Assembly: GCA_033439765.1 (NCBI GenBank)
Contig: JAULSN010000008.1
Location: 1,240,001-1,304,000 of the forward strand
From: Lasiosphaeria ovina
Lineage: Eukaryota > Ascomycota > Sordariomycetes > Sordariales > Lasiosphaeriaceae
Direction: 5' to 3'
DNA length: 64,000 nucleotides
Shown: positions 12,628-24,300 of the stretch, piece by piece
How positions within the stretch are numbered: the stretch's first letter is position 1
Layout of the letters: every line of letters begins with the position of its first letter
Notes under the pieces: model-generated
What the model was told of the DNA's origin: nothing
Seen by the model: the letters and a program-made list of their open reading frames with translations, nothing else
The model's database searches: none
Position numbers and translations under genes: made by a program

Positions 12628-13710
12628 GGTGTTTCGAGTCACTAAACTCGGTGTATTTCTGTTGGAATCACCAGGTTACCGGTTCTGGAATCAACAGGGT
12701 GCGCTGCGCGCTGTGAGCTGGTGGTTCAAGTGATGGATTCGTTATGTGTTCTTAGATCTTGTTGCCCTGAGCAGGCGGCCGTAGGCCGATATATATCCTG
12801 CTCTGCGCCACCACAGCCATAGTGTGGCTGAGCCGCAAAGCCGCAGAGCTCCCTGACCGACATGCGCGTCATTCCAACAATTTCTTTATTCTTCTTCGGG
12901 CTGTATATATTTTGGGAAACCAGTTTAAACGTAATGTCTCGGTCGGTTGGGTAATCAAGTGTGGGAATACTGTATAATTAGTATACCAAGGGAGACGGCA
13001 GCGCGGTTGCTTGCTAGTCAATTGCGGCGTTTCTTTGGCAGATGTGTGCTGGGAACAATGGACTGAGTGCTTGCCGCTTATGGTAGAAAAAGAAGAGATT
13101 ATCAATAGTGACCATCCTAATTACATCCCTCTAACCATATTTCTGTCTAGCAGCCACCCATCCAGCACAAATCTGGCTGCTTTAAGCTTGCCTGGCTGTT
13201 CTGATTTCTTTTCCGATGTCTTCTGAAAATGCTCGATCCTAGGCGCCCTGGCGCATTTCTTGTCTAAAATGAGCTTATACGGGGCACAATTCTTGTGCCG
13301 TCAGAGGGAAGAGGATGAGGCATTAGGGTGAAGGAGAGGGTGGTGATATGTCTACCTATTTGGGGGTTTTGAATTTCTTGTTAGGGGGCAGGTGCAAAGG
13401 AAAAAAATGAAGTTGAAGAAGAAAAAAGCATGGAGTGAATGTTGTCAAATACGAGGTAGGTGAACGACGATCGCATCGCAACTCGGTCGAATGCAGATTT
13501 GGTGGTTACCATTTGTGGAATGAAAAGGGTGTCACCATGTTGGTGTAATTGCAGCTGCGATACGACGACCCCCATGATACCCACGGTAAGTAAGTGTTGC
13601 TTGCAGCCAGGACCAAAAAAATGAGGCACGACCACAAGAGGCGACGCTCTAAATCTCTAGTAAGCAAAAAGTCACAATAGATATTTTCGAGAAAAGATGC
13701 AAAAATGTAA
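12628..13710. other. Intergenic, no gene recognised
   Basis: Sequence between the PTR2 relic and the tRNA-Ser gene. Only short open frames without recognisable domains are present. Confidence 0.55.
13701..13705 (-). terminator. RNA polymerase III T-run after tRNA-Ser
   Basis: On the minus strand a run of five T lies 5 bases beyond the tRNA 3' end, as expected for Pol III termination. Confidence 0.6.
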
Positions 13711-13810
13711 CGACACAAACAAGATTCGAACTTGCGCGGGCGAACCCAACAGATGGCCCTGAATATTGAGTAATTCAAGTCTGTCTCCTTAACCACTCGG
13801 ACATTGTGTC
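13711..13810 (-). tRNA. tRNA-Ser(UGA) with a ~19-nt intron
   Basis: On the minus strand the acceptor GACACAA pairs with TTGTGTC, followed by discriminator G. The D arm reads TCCGAGTGGTTAAGGA. The anticodon stem is ACAGA/TCTGT with a loop that places TGA at the anticodon. About 19 nt sit after the base 3' of the anticodon and are best read as a tRNA intron. A long variable arm (TGGGTTCGCCC), typical of class II tRNA-Ser, and the T arm GCAAG-TTCGAAT-CTTGT follow. A/B-box elements are intact, so the gene should be functional. Confidence 0.9.
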
Positions 13811-15031
13811 TTTTTTTGTGTTGTTGTTATGGAACTAATGCGGGAATCTGGTACGTATAGTCTGTTGGTTACTTACTAATTAGTGGGGTTTTAGAGTTTG
13901 CAGAGTGGAATTTAACGACAGCGTTTCGCAAGACGATTCTAGACCTTCCAATCGGAAGGCGTTTTGCTTCGCTTGTCGATGCTCAATCTATGGGGGGAAA
14001 AGCGGGGGGTTTGTTCTCGAGTATTTCGCCTGCACCTGCGTGTATTCTTGGCATTTGAAGGGATGCGATCTTTACTCGTACGTGAAGGTTTATCTCGAGT
14101 ATCGCAGTGTCTTGGATTTGACTTCGGGAAACGAATTCTAAATAGATTCTAATAGGTAATTACTCAATTTCTCATCTGAGTAGATTTATTCTTCGCTTTG
14201 ACGGTGGCATCTCATCGCCTGCATTCAATAAGGCTTATAGTCGCGTTTGAGTCGTAGAAAATTTAAATATCTTGTCTACTCGGACTTCTTTGCCAGAGCT
14301 CCGCTCCTTATTATCTTCGTCTCCGCCTCATGTAAATGCCCAACTTGTATCATTGCTGGATGTATATTCTGTGTCTAATCTAGACCTTACCTGGATTTAA
14401 CCTCATTCCTTACTTTATTAAGTTAGGTGCTACAGAAGGGATTCATCATCGATTTGATAAATTTCATACAAGTAGCTAGAACGGTTGTGGTTTATCAAGA
14501 TAAAACGGGCACAAGACATATACGCACAAGACATAGATCAAATACTTACAGAGCACCGTTCATCAGAGGCGCCTGTTGAAATAACGAACTTGGCCACCAC
14601 CACATCCCCCCATCTCAAGGAAAGCAGCTCCGACTATCTTCCATCTTCCCAAGACCACCAACTACAGCAATGAGGTATCAAGTGCAAGGAGCAATGAGAG
14701 AAAGCAATGCACGGTGTCATACGTTTCAAATCTCACCAAGATTGGCCGTGAAAACCATCCCTATACGAATCATCAACAACCATGCCTCACATCCGCTGGA
14801 TTCAAACAAACAATTACCAAAAATCTCGGAGAAGAATCACGGAGGTAACTGGAAAGTAAGTTAGACGGCAGCTGCCCAGATACATACAGGTAGATAAGCT
14901 GCCTTACTGAACACACAAGCACATACATTGTGAACTGACCAGGGTGACCGACTGGTTTCTCTCATTTTCTCACATTCTCCGCGCTCACTTCCTTCTCCAG
15001 AAACGGAAATAGAAGAGCAAGGCCAAACAAA

Positions 15032-15089
<58 letters not shown>

Positions 15090-15797
15090 GAACCGAATCT
15101 CTTGGCCCTCCCTATACACGAAGAGGACTGAGCACCAGACTCATATCTAATTACACCACCTTGAAAAAGTAGAACACAAAAGTAGTTGATAAAAAGCCCC
15201 TAGCCGCAAAAAACCTCGTTTCCTTCATCCCTCTCGTCTTTGTTTTGTTTTTTCTACACACATCGTTTTTACATTGGTACCTAGTAGTGCGAGCAATGTG
15301 AGTATGACAGTATGTAACGTGTATACGTCCAGCAGCGCCAGTTCCAGCACAAAGTTATCTGAGAGCAACGAAAAAAAAAGGAATGAAACAAGGGACACGT
15401 AATCGGGGGAAAAGGGTAAATGAAATAAAAGGTGAATGGAAAAAGGTATGGTTATTAGAAACGAAGAAAAAGTAAACCAGCGTACAAAAAGAAACACCAA
15501 TACTCCATCCAGTCCCTCACCCCCCTCTTCCCCTCCAGAGAAGCGAATAGTCTGCCTCTCACCTGCCATCCATTCCAAAGGGAGATAACGAAAACAAAAG
15601 CACCAAACATCAGCAAGAAAGTAGCCAGCCGCTAGGTATCATGGGTCCCATCCGAAAGTCTTTCCCCAAAAAAGTCGTAAAAAAGAAAAGAAAGAAAAAC
15701 TGAAAATAAAAGCGTCCTATATATTCGGCCGCCACCGGACGCGCCGCGCCCTGCTTCCTGATGTTCGCTCCTACCCGTATCCGGACCTACCGCCGTC
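13811..15797. other. AT-richer intergenic region with a GACA microsatellite
   Basis: The region between the tRNA and the 3' end of the disordered-protein gene is noticeably AT-richer around 13.8-14.7 kb. No protein similarity was recognised. The part nearest 15.8 kb probably holds the downstream gene's 3' UTR. Confidence 0.5.
15032..15089. repeat. (ACAG)n microsatellite
   Basis: About 14 uninterrupted tetranucleotide units lie in noncoding DNA. Confidence 0.97.
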
Positions 15798-16871
15798 TCA
15801 AATCGGGCTGGTCGGGAAACTTCGTACGCCGCTGAGATCGCCGCTGCCTGTCCTTCTCAGGGCCTCGGACATGGTCTCGATGGAAAGCTCGCCCGTGACC
15901 GTGGGTCCGATGCTGGTGGGAATGGTATGGTGCATACTGGAGGGGCTGCCGAGTGGTTTCCGGCTGGGCGACATCTCGAGGCCCTTGACGGAGCCCGATT
16001 TGCTCGTTGGGGGGCTGGTGCCAGGGCCGCCAGCGGACGACACGGGCGAGCGAATGGGACTTGGCGACCGGTTCGTGATGCCGACCGATGCCAGGCTCGT
16101 GAGGCCGGCCATGTGGATACTGTCGCGGGAGCCCGCGCCGAGGCCGTTTCCGGCCGTGTGCTGGTGCTCTGCCTGTACTACGTCGGCAAACGAGATGAAG
16201 CTCAGTCGTCGTATGTCGGTTGTGTCCAGGTTGCCGTAGTTGGAGGCACTGTCGGCAACCGTGCGGTCAGCGTCTGAGGAGAAGGCAGCGAGCTCGTCGG
16301 CCCAACTCGGTTCGAGCAGGCCTGAGCCGGAGCCCATGCCAATGCCGGACATTCCCATAGCGGCGGGCTGGTGCGAGGCGTGTGTGATGATCTCGACGCT
16401 GTCAGGGTCTAGATGGCTGTCTGTGATAGCCTCGGACGAAGCGTCGAGCACGGGCGGGATGTAGTTCTCGGTTTGGATGTGCGAGGGAATCGCGGGCGAG
16501 TTTGGAATCACCACAGCGCTCTCTTGCACGTCGCGCTCAAAGATCTGGCTGCCGGCGGGAGACGCCAGGCGGGGCGACGACGGGAAACCACGGCCGGGCG
16601 AGGTCGGCATGGAGCGAACAGGTGACGTGGCGGTCCTTTTTGTCGTAGCGATGTCCTTGGGCGTGGCTCCAGTCTTAGTGGGGGACTTGGCCGTCTCGTC
16701 CGTCTTCTTCTTGCCGAAGCCGAACAGGCCGCGCTTCTTGCCCTTCTTTTCCTCGCCGTCGGGCACCGCTCTTGGGGTTATGTCGCCACCGACGGCTTCC
16801 GACTCGAACGGCTCTGCCAATCTGGGGATTGGCTGGCCGCTTTGCAGCGGCGTTGCGCTTGCCAGACTCAT
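15798..16871 (-). CDS. Conserved-looking disordered hypothetical protein
   Basis: A single-exon frame of 357 residues. The start was chosen at 16871 because it is the first true ATG in frame, in a good context (CCCGCCATGAG). The protein is low in hydrophobics and rich in Ser, Pro, Gly and Thr. A basic patch (KKGKKRGLFGFGKKK) lies near residues 40-57, followed by many SP/TP dipeptides (TSPVRSMPTSPGRGFPSSPR) that look like proline-directed kinase sites. A more ordered acidic/hydrophobic segment, DIRRLSFISFADVVQAEH, follows in the middle. I do not recognise a named domain. The codon usage and long open frame support a real gene. A cytosolic regulatory or scaffold role is only a guess from composition. 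Confidence 0.7.
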   Translation of the reverse strand: MSLASATPLQSGQPIPRLAEPFESEAVGGDITPRAVPDGEEKKGKKRGLFGFGKKKTDETAKSPTKTGATPKDIATTKRTATSPVRSMPTSPGRGFPSSPRLASPAGSQIFERDVQESAVVIPNSPAIPSHIQTENYIPPVLDASSEAITDSHLDPDSVEIITHASHQPAAMGMSGIGMGSGSGLLEPSWADELAAFSSDADRTVADSASNYGNLDTTDIRRLSFISFADVVQAEHQHTAGNGLGAGSRDSIHMAGLTSLASVGITNRSPSPIRSPVSSAGGPGTSPPTSKSGSVKGLEMSPSRKPLGSPSSMHHTIPTSIGPTVTGELSIETMSEALRRTGSGDLSGVRSFPTSPI

Positions 16872-19800
16872 GGCGGGTAGATGTGGGGATGTCCCTGGAA
16901 GTTGGGGAGGAAAGACGAGGAACGGCTTGTTGAATCGGGCTGGGCTGGAATCGAGTCGCAAGTCTCAAGTTTCTCAGCTCAGGTAGGTTGGTAAGGTATG
17001 TGCTGAGGCTCGCTCTTTAGCTGACCACAAGTCGGATCGATCTAGAACCTAGAAGGTGGCGCGAGGGGTGGTCAGCGGGATGCCATCGTGGAATACGGGG
17101 CCGCTCGCTAGCCGCTACTACGAAACATCCAGCTTCAATCTCGGCTGAGAGCAGTAGCGGAGGGGGTAAAGCAAAACGTTTCTCTCGCAAAAAAAGACTG
17201 CGTGACCTGTGGGCCGGCTCCCCGATTCGCCGCGAGTATATCGATCGTAAAGTAGCCTGCGTCTCGGGGGACCAATAACCAAGAGGGCATGCACCACACG
17301 TTGAAAGTTTGCACGGTAATACATACCTGTTCTTGGGCGCGGAGCTGGCCTGACTGACCCAACTGAGGTGGCGCGACTGCAGACTGGCGAGCTCCCGTCT
17401 CTGAAACCGACACCAACAAGTTCTGGTTCCGGATCTAAGGTTGGGTTCCAAGGGTTCTCAAAGGTCCTTGGCTGGCTGGCTGGCTGTCTGTCTGTCTGTC
17501 CCGAGGCGTCCCGTTCCCAGATTTGTCCGGGCGGGCCCAATGCAACCCCGTGAACCCGTGCTGCAGTTGGTTGTTTTGTTTTAATATGAGAAAAATAGCG
17601 TTTGGCGGGTGAGTGGCAGGCAGCAGAGACGGATGGGGCGGCCGTATGGAGACGAAAATGGAGACGGACGGCTCTGGCTTTGTTCTCGAGGTTGGTGTTT
17701 TGCTTTGCTTTGGCGACAGGACAGATCGGCAGGGAATGACGACGATGCTTCAGCACATCCCAAGTCAAAAAAGAGGGGTGGACAGTGTGAGAGCGCCAGG
17801 ACGGGGAGATTTCAGTTTCAAGACGTAATTGGTAATTGAGCGGCCCCACGAAAAGGCCGCCAAGATTCGGCCTAATTCAGGAAGGTGCCGGGTGGTTTAC
17901 CGTGCGGGCAGTTCAAGCTGTCCTTTCCACTGTGTGCTGTCTGTGTTAATTTTGGGCCTATTTTGGATCCGAGTCCGAGGTAGTGCCAGTTTGTTTGACC
18001 AGGTGTGCGGTTTTGTTCGGACTCGAAACTCGAAGCCTTTTATGTTTCTGCACACTCACCGTTCCCCTTTCTTCAACGGCGAACATGGACTCCCAGGGAC
18101 AGGGATGCGTCTGTGGCTTGCCGGCTGTGCCGCGGCCGCAGGGCAAAGCCAGGGAAGAAGGAGCTGCCCGTCCTCGTCTTTGGTTCAAGCAGGTAAGGTA
18201 AGGGTACCCACTCCGTATTCCCCTTGGTATTCCTTCAAGATGACACTACAGTCCGTCTGACTGTTCAAATCTTATTTTTCACGTACACGTACACGATGTT
18301 AGTGTGAGCACACGGTCATATATCTATTCGCGGCATACGTTTCTCTGGGATGGTCTGATGGACCCGATGACAGGACAGCCCAGCTCCGGAGGATGGAGAG
18401 GGGTTGCCGATTGGCCCGATCGAGACTCATGTCGCATAAACCACAGCAATCAACGCCGTCTTGCCTGGCCTCGCCTGACCATTTTGATGTGGCTCCAAAA
18501 TACATTATACGTTGCTGGACGGGTTACGGAATACATGCAGTCGAATCCGCCACCTCATACTCCGTATTGGACAGCCAACAAGTTGCAACCATGGCCTAGA
18601 GAGCTGCACGCGGCCACTGCATCGCGGGCGTGGAACTTGCAACGGATTCTACAGTTGGCCAACTCAGCCGTCGCAGGCCGCGGTCCCTGAGACCTGCCCA
18701 AGGTAGGTTACTTGCCTTACATCCATTCCCCCTGACTGCGCCCTGCCTGGGGATGTCATGGGATGCCACACTGGAAGGTACAATGGCAAACACCCCGCTT
18801 CCCCCACCACCTGCAGATACCGATATTCATTCCATAAGCATTCCGTGGTATCCATGGTTTGGGGCTCTGGGGATCCTAACAGGGCAACTGTAGAAATCTT
18901 TTCCCGTTTGGTACCTCAATTATCACTAGGTATACGTATGACAGCCGTGGAACACGAGTTGAAGTTTCTCTTTAGGACGTCGGCCTTTCCAAGTTATAAC
19001 TTCCTGTTAGTTGGTAACGCCCCGCGCCGGGCGCACGCCAACCCACGCCGCCTGAATTCCCCGGACTACACTATGTTTCGTAGGTCAGCCCACCGGTATC
19101 TCATCCAAGGGACCAAGGAGGGGAGTTGGAAATGGCGCCGGCGCGCTGCCCCTGGCCTGAATTGGAATTGGGAGGTGATGTGTCTGATGCATACCACACC
19201 ATGCCATGCCATGCACTAACCCACCCAACTTACGTCACGCGGCAAGGTACCGATGCGCTAGAAGGACACATTCAACACTCATCATTACCTTCACAACCCC
19301 GTACCACTGAGCTACGGGTCGATCGCGTTACCACTCAGCATTCAGGTTCTCATCAGTGATGAATCGCGAGTACTGCATACTGAACAATACGGGTGTCATG
19401 TTGTCCGCACAGTGAGTGATTCCATTATTAAAAACATAATCGCAAACAACCGCCACTTCCTGAACCGACCTCGCGGCGAGAGTTGAGTCAGACCAACGGC
19501 CTAAACGCCTGTTATTCTTAGATATAGGCAGGTAGGCAGGCAGCATGGCTGGCGGGCGTTACGCTAAGCATTCAGCTGACCCTGTTGATTTGTGTCGGGT
19601 ATCCGTACGACAGCTTACGTACCCTCATGCTGTCACTTGGGAGAATAGGACACGGAAAGAAGAAGGATGCCGTGCGCCCCAAATAATTTTTTTTACTTTT
19701 GACTCCGTTTTGGGATCTGAGCCGGTAAGAGATGTTCGAGTCTGGTCTTTACCCAGTACTCTCTTTCTCATTTGCGAGTACTGTACTGAAATGAGGAGGG

Positions 19801-20455
19801 TGAGGTTGGAAAGCCAAGTTAGGTTCTGCATATTTTTTCTTCCCTAAGAGAATGAGGATTCTTATGCTGAAAGATATGGCTATCCCAGACAGCGGACTTG
19901 CAGGATATGAATATAATCCATATAATATATTCCATACCTTTTGAACTACTATTCGTCTGCCGAGCTCGTCAACGGAGTCGTCCGTCAATGTCAGCGCCGC
20001 CGAAGCTGCAGAAAGGTGGGGCGGGAGCTCCGGGAGCTCGGCAGTTGGGCTGATTGCTGATTGGCCAATGTTCCCTGTAAACCCTTCTCGGGAGGGCAGT
20101 GGTCGGCTCACGTGACGCGTGCACTGGTGTGCAGCTGTGGAGGGAAAAAAGTTCAATCGCGGGATTGCCCTTCGCGACAGCTCTACGAAGCGTGAAGGAG
20201 GTGGACGGTCTGCATCTTGGGAAAAAGTTCACGGACCCTGTCACCAATTGCTTCCGTATCTGCCCCTGCCATTGTCCTCGACGGGCCGGACTTCGGATTT
20301 TATTTTATTCTTGTCTTCTAGTTTAATTTGGCGTCTAGGGCTATCGACAGTCGCCCGCCGCCCTTTTCCATCGACTCCGTCCGCGTCCCGATCGCCTCAA
20401 TATCGAGAGGCCCATTCCTATTTGTCGCCGCCCCCATCGTCCCCCTACACACAGA
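16872..20455. other. Intergenic region between divergent genes, no gene recognised
   Basis: A 3.6 kb region holding the 5' flanks of the disordered-protein gene and mL58. It contains GGCT/GTCT microsatellite tracts at 17470-17500 and TACTCCGTA-type motifs near 18210 and 18560. A 243-codon unassigned frame on the minus strand (17118-17849) shows no domain and lies where a 5' leader is expected. Confidence 0.5.
17470..17500. repeat. (GGCT)n-(GTCT)n microsatellite
   Basis: Three to four GGCT units pass directly into four GTCT units in noncoding DNA. Confidence 0.85.
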
Positions 20456-21310
20456 ATGGAGGCTCACCTCGTAAGGATACCGTTGGCCAGCTGCTGCTGC
20501 CGTCTTCTTCAGTCGGCGGCATTGACGGCACCGGCGAGCGGCAGCGGCATACAGCAGCTGATTTCGGCCTCAAAGAGGCTGGCCATTACTGCCTCTCCGG
20601 CCGCTGCTCCCGGAGGAGCTCGCTTCAAATCCTCGACATCACGAACAAAACGCGCGCTCAATGTCCCGCCCGAGCCGTCCTTCGCCAAACGGCAGGACAA
20701 GACGACAGGCATAATCTTCAACCCGCCGTCGTCGAGCCCGTCCGTCTTCAACACGCCCTTCAAGTTCCTGCCCAAGTGCGACCCTCGCCGCCGCGCAAAC
20801 CTCCCCTCGCTCTTTACCTTGTCCACCACAACCAAGTTCGGCCCGACCACTGGCCTCGCCGGCCCATCCAGCATCACGATCGGCAACCCGCCCGAGAGCG
20901 TGCCGCCTCTCTACCACGGCGGCATGAAGTCGTACAAGTTCCAGAAGCCGCAACCGAATCCCCTAGGTATCAAGGACGACCCAACCCTGCCGCCCGCGGT
21001 CGATCCCGCCGCCGATATTGCTAGGTACCGCACCGAGAAGCTCGCCGTTACGCCCGAGATGGTCGCCGAGATTCGCCGCCTGCGCGTGGAGGACCCATGG
21101 ACCAACTCTGGCGTCGCCATGGCGCAGCGCTTCAACGTCTCGCATAGCTTCATCCGCTACGCCACAAGGGGCATACGCGTGCAGAAGGAGTACTACGACG
21201 ACTTGAAAAAGTGGAAAGAGGACAAGCAAGCCCGCTGGGGCCCTCGCCGCCGCCAAGCCCGCGAGGACCGTGCCAGGCGTCTCGGCATGTTGTTCCGCGG
21301 CGAGTTATAG
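20456..21310 (+). CDS. mrpl20: Mitochondrial large-subunit ribosomal protein mL58 (MRP-L20 family)
   Basis: An intronless 284-residue frame. The N-terminus (MEAHLVRIPLASCCCRLLQS) is basic and hydroxylated without acidic residues apart from Glu2, consistent with a mitochondrial targeting peptide, and is followed by a Ser/Ala/Arg-rich linker. The conserved core of fungal MRP-L20 proteins is present: a PPLYHGGMKSYKF-type element, RLRVEDPWTNSGVAMAQRFN with SHSFIRYATRG, and a basic C-terminal tail (KWKEDKQARWGPRRRQARED) that would bind rRNA. It is expected to be a structural component of the mitoribosome. The family call rests on recognising the core pattern, not on a search. Confidence 0.82.
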   Translation: MEAHLVRIPLASCCCRLLQSAALTAPASGSGIQQLISASKRLAITASPAAAPGGARFKSSTSRTKRALNVPPEPSFAKRQDKTTGIIFNPPSSSPSVFNTPFKFLPKCDPRRRANLPSLFTLSTTTKFGPTTGLAGPSSITIGNPPESVPPLYHGGMKSYKFQKPQPNPLGIKDDPTLPPAVDPAADIARYRTEKLAVTPEMVAEIRRLRVEDPWTNSGVAMAQRFNVSHSFIRYATRGIRVQKEYYDDLKKWKEDKQARWGPRRRQAREDRARRLGMLFRGEL

Positions 21311-22469
21311 GCAGCTCCCTTCCCCCGCCCTGTCGCGGAGAGAGACGACTTCTGCTATTTGTCCTGCCCTTTTCCTGCCATACCCCGTGTCAGTCAACTG
21401 GGGGACACCGACTTGACCATGAGATAAGCATGCTCCATGCTACGGCAATTGTGGCCCTTGAGACCAGGTTGCCCGCGGCCATGTGTCTGCGCAGCACAAT
21501 CAGCCAGCCAGAGGGAGCAGAAGATCACTGATAAGACGCCCGACTTGCAAGCTGGGCACGGAGGAAGGCTGCGACATGGTGGCCTTGAGGAAATGAAGAG
21601 GCAAGAGGAGACGGCGAGGCCTCTGTACGATTACCGAAAGAGGGACTCACGCGAATCTCTTGGGTGTTAGATAAGAGGGTAGCAAACATAGAAGCGGGCG
21701 GGTTGGTTTGGGAAAGGGGGCCGGCCACATATACAGGCACTTGTACAAAAAAGAAGAAAACCAGCATTTGCCCGTTTTAACTCGGAGAAACGCTACCTTC
21801 TGTTCTATATCATGTATATTTTCATTATCATGCATTCTACCCCCTCTCTATCCCCAGGCTTCTTCTCTTGTATATATCCTTTCGTAAAGTAGCTATATGG
21901 GAGAGGCATCTCTCTCTCTCTTTTGCAATGCATGTATAACTTCTTGCTCTCTCGTCAATATCAAAGGGATCCATCCTGTGTCCACTTTTAGTGTGTGCTT
22001 GGTGATGGGTAAAAGTCATTTCACTTTTGTGTGACAGATCTAACTGTGTAAGTCACTCCTGGGGCAGAGCCACCTTGAGTAGACGAAATATTATATAAGG
22101 GGATTGATATTAAATGGATCAATATTAAATTGATCATTATTAACGTGACACAATGTTTGCGGGGACTTAGGAAGGAAGCAAGTATGAATATATACCTCCT
22201 ATTGCTATAGTACAGTGTTGATGCCTTGTTGCTCGCTCTGCAAACACTGAAGTACACAGGTAAGGTGGCTAAGCCGAACCGAATATTCTCACAAAAGTCA
22301 ACGTCAACCTTCATTCAACGTGTGCGTGTGTATGAGTTTGTTGGAAATTCCAGAAACGCACGCCGCGGTATGTCAAAGTCCATCGCTCGTTGTCACCAGA
22401 GCCTCGCGTTCCTGAAAGCCAGTCCCTGCTATTTACATGTCTCGTGTTGCTGTTATGCTCTCGGTCATT
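21311..22469. other. Convergent 3' region, no gene recognised
   Basis: This is between the 3' ends of mL58 (plus) and the F-box-like gene (minus). It is AT-rich around 22.0-22.2 kb, with CT-rich tracts near 21.9 kb, as expected for 3' UTRs and terminators. Confidence 0.6.
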
Positions 22470-24300
22470 TTAGTCTTTCCCTTTCCCACGAGCCTTGGAC
22501 GCCTCGTAGTCCTTCTTGCCGGGAATGACGCGCAAACACCAGCCACACCAGCTCCGCAGCTCGCCACGAATCTCACGGCCCAGCTTCTCGCCGCGGACGC
22601 GCTCATCGTCGAACTCGGGCACGCACGCGCCAATCTTGACCATCCGGACCAGCTTCTTCTTCACGACGCCGCCGATGCCCTCGATCTCGTGCCGCTCGTA
22701 CCCCGGACCCAGCAGCGCGGGGCTCGGCGTTCTGCCATCTCCGCTGTCGAGCCCAGTGCGATGGTGGTAAGTGACGCGGTGGTTCTTCAGGGCTGGGCTC
22801 CTGCTGCCGCCAACGCTGCTGCTGCTGCCCGCGCCGACATTAATGCAACTAGCGCTGCTACTGCTGATACTGCTGCTGCTGCTCGCGTGGCTGTCTATAG
22901 GCTCGAGGCCGAGTCCCCGGTTGTCGCTCTCGCCAGGCGTCTCGGGCTGCTGCAGTTCCTTCTCGCGCGCGTCCTCGGCATCACAGTCGGTGACGACTTC
23001 ACGCTCGCGACCGCCACAGCACTCCTCCTCGCGGCCGCAAATAACGCCGCGGTCTCCTTCGCCAATGCCAGTCCCAAGTCCGCCGAGCGATTCTGTGTAC
23101 TGGTAACGCCACCTCCAAATGCTACACATGAATGGTTAGGAAGTTGTGAAAGCCGCGCTTCGACGGCACTACAGACAGCAAAGCATAGAACAAGAGGGCG
23201 GGTCGACTCACTTATTGTAGTCATCATCACTGGTGCGAATAGACTTTCCGCATGGCTGGCACAGCCACACACCATCAGAAGAACATTTGCAGATGGCACG
23301 CTCCATATAATCCGAGGCGAGTGAGACCTCGGGCCCGAGCTGGGGTTTGACGAGGAACCCAAGCGGCGCCTTGGTGCACGGCACACAGAGACGTCGAAGT
23401 CTATTACGTAGGATGAGGGACGTCGGAGGCTTGACGGCGCAATTCTATGCCAGAGCGGAACCCCAGACGGTCAGTTTTCCCCCATCGACTCTAGATACAT
23501 GCTGGGTTCGAGGACAGTCAGGCGGCAAGGACCAACTCACCCGGCAGATAACAGTACCGCACCGTCGACACTCGGCCACCATATCCCGAGCGCACTGGCC
23601 GGCCTTGGGGGTGTCGTTGAAGCGGAAGCCGTCTTCGACCATGTAAAACCAGTTGCTGGCCCTGGCGCGGTACCGCAGCGCCTCGTTGGGGTCGACTGGG
23701 AGGTGCTCGCGCGAGCAGTGCAGGGTCGATACCAGCAACGGCTTACGATACTGGAGCAGCCCTGCGCGTATCTGCCGACAGGTCCGCGACAGGTTATCGA
23801 GCGTGTTCAGGTCTAGCGACGCGGCCACGGACTTGACGATGCTGTTGCGCGAGGGGCGGGGAGAGATGAGAAGTCAGTCAGTCAGTAACTTCCCCCCCGG
23901 ATTTCTTCCACTGTGGGACAAGGCGAGTCTTGAAAAGCCATGCTAGGTAGGTAGACAGGTAGCAGCATGGCTGGAGACAGGGAAGGTGGGAGGGGGGGGC
24001 AGGGTCTAGAGCGGGCGCGGCCTACGGGTAGCATCCCAAAGCTTGCGTCATGGAGTTCTGGTTCGGATTCTCCCTGACGGCGGGTTCGTGAGCCTCGTCG
24101 CGTTGATTTTCTTGTTCCTGTTCCTGGTCCCGCTCGCCCTGATCTTGTGGTGGCGGCAGCTGCAGCTGCTGCAACAGTGGCTGGAGCCCGCCCGTCACGG
24201 CATTGCTGCCATTGCCGATGCCAATCGCGTTGCCATTGGCCATGGCCCACAACGGAGGCTGCTCGACATCCGGGGCGTCCAAGTCGAAAAGCACGGCCAT
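22470..24300 (-). CDS. F-box-like protein with Cys-rich zinc-binding segment
   Basis: Four exons: 24300-24026, 23841-23541, 23444-23212 and 23121-22470. Donors are GTAGG, GTGAG and GTGAG, and the spliced frame gives 486 residues. Exon 1 encodes a Gln/Glu-rich N-terminus. At the exon 1/2 join the sequence reads LGCYPIVKSVAASLDLNTL followed by DNLSRTCRQIRAGLLQYR, an F-box-like helical motif. Next come paired cysteines (CARDMVAECRRCGTVICRNC, RLRRLCVPC, CKCSSDGVWLCQPCG), consistent with zinc binding. After a GREEECCGG segment is a poly-Ser tract. The C-terminal part (GYERHEIEGIGGVVKKKLV, LRSWCGWCLRVIPGKKDYE) is basic with more cysteines. A role as a substrate adaptor of an SCF ubiquitin ligase is plausible but inferred. 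I know no gene name for it. Confidence 0.78.

Noticed and set aside
15225..15578. 117-codon hydrophobic frame on the minus strand (Leu/Phe-rich)
   Set aside because: Arises from reading an A-rich 3' region on the opposite strand; not protein-like beyond composition.
17118..17849. 243-codon open frame on the minus strand upstream of the disordered-protein gene
   Set aside because: No recognisable domain, low-complexity pieces and a microsatellite inside it; it lies where a 5' leader is expected.
19240..19345. tRNA-like stretch on the minus strand (GTAGCTCAGTGGTAC)
   Set aside because: The D-arm-like motif is present but no T arm, matching acceptor stem or pairing D stem could be found.
20119..21024. 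301-codon open frame overlapping mL58 in another frame
   Set aside because: It is a GC-rich shadow of the mL58 coding sequence; only the mL58 frame has family features.
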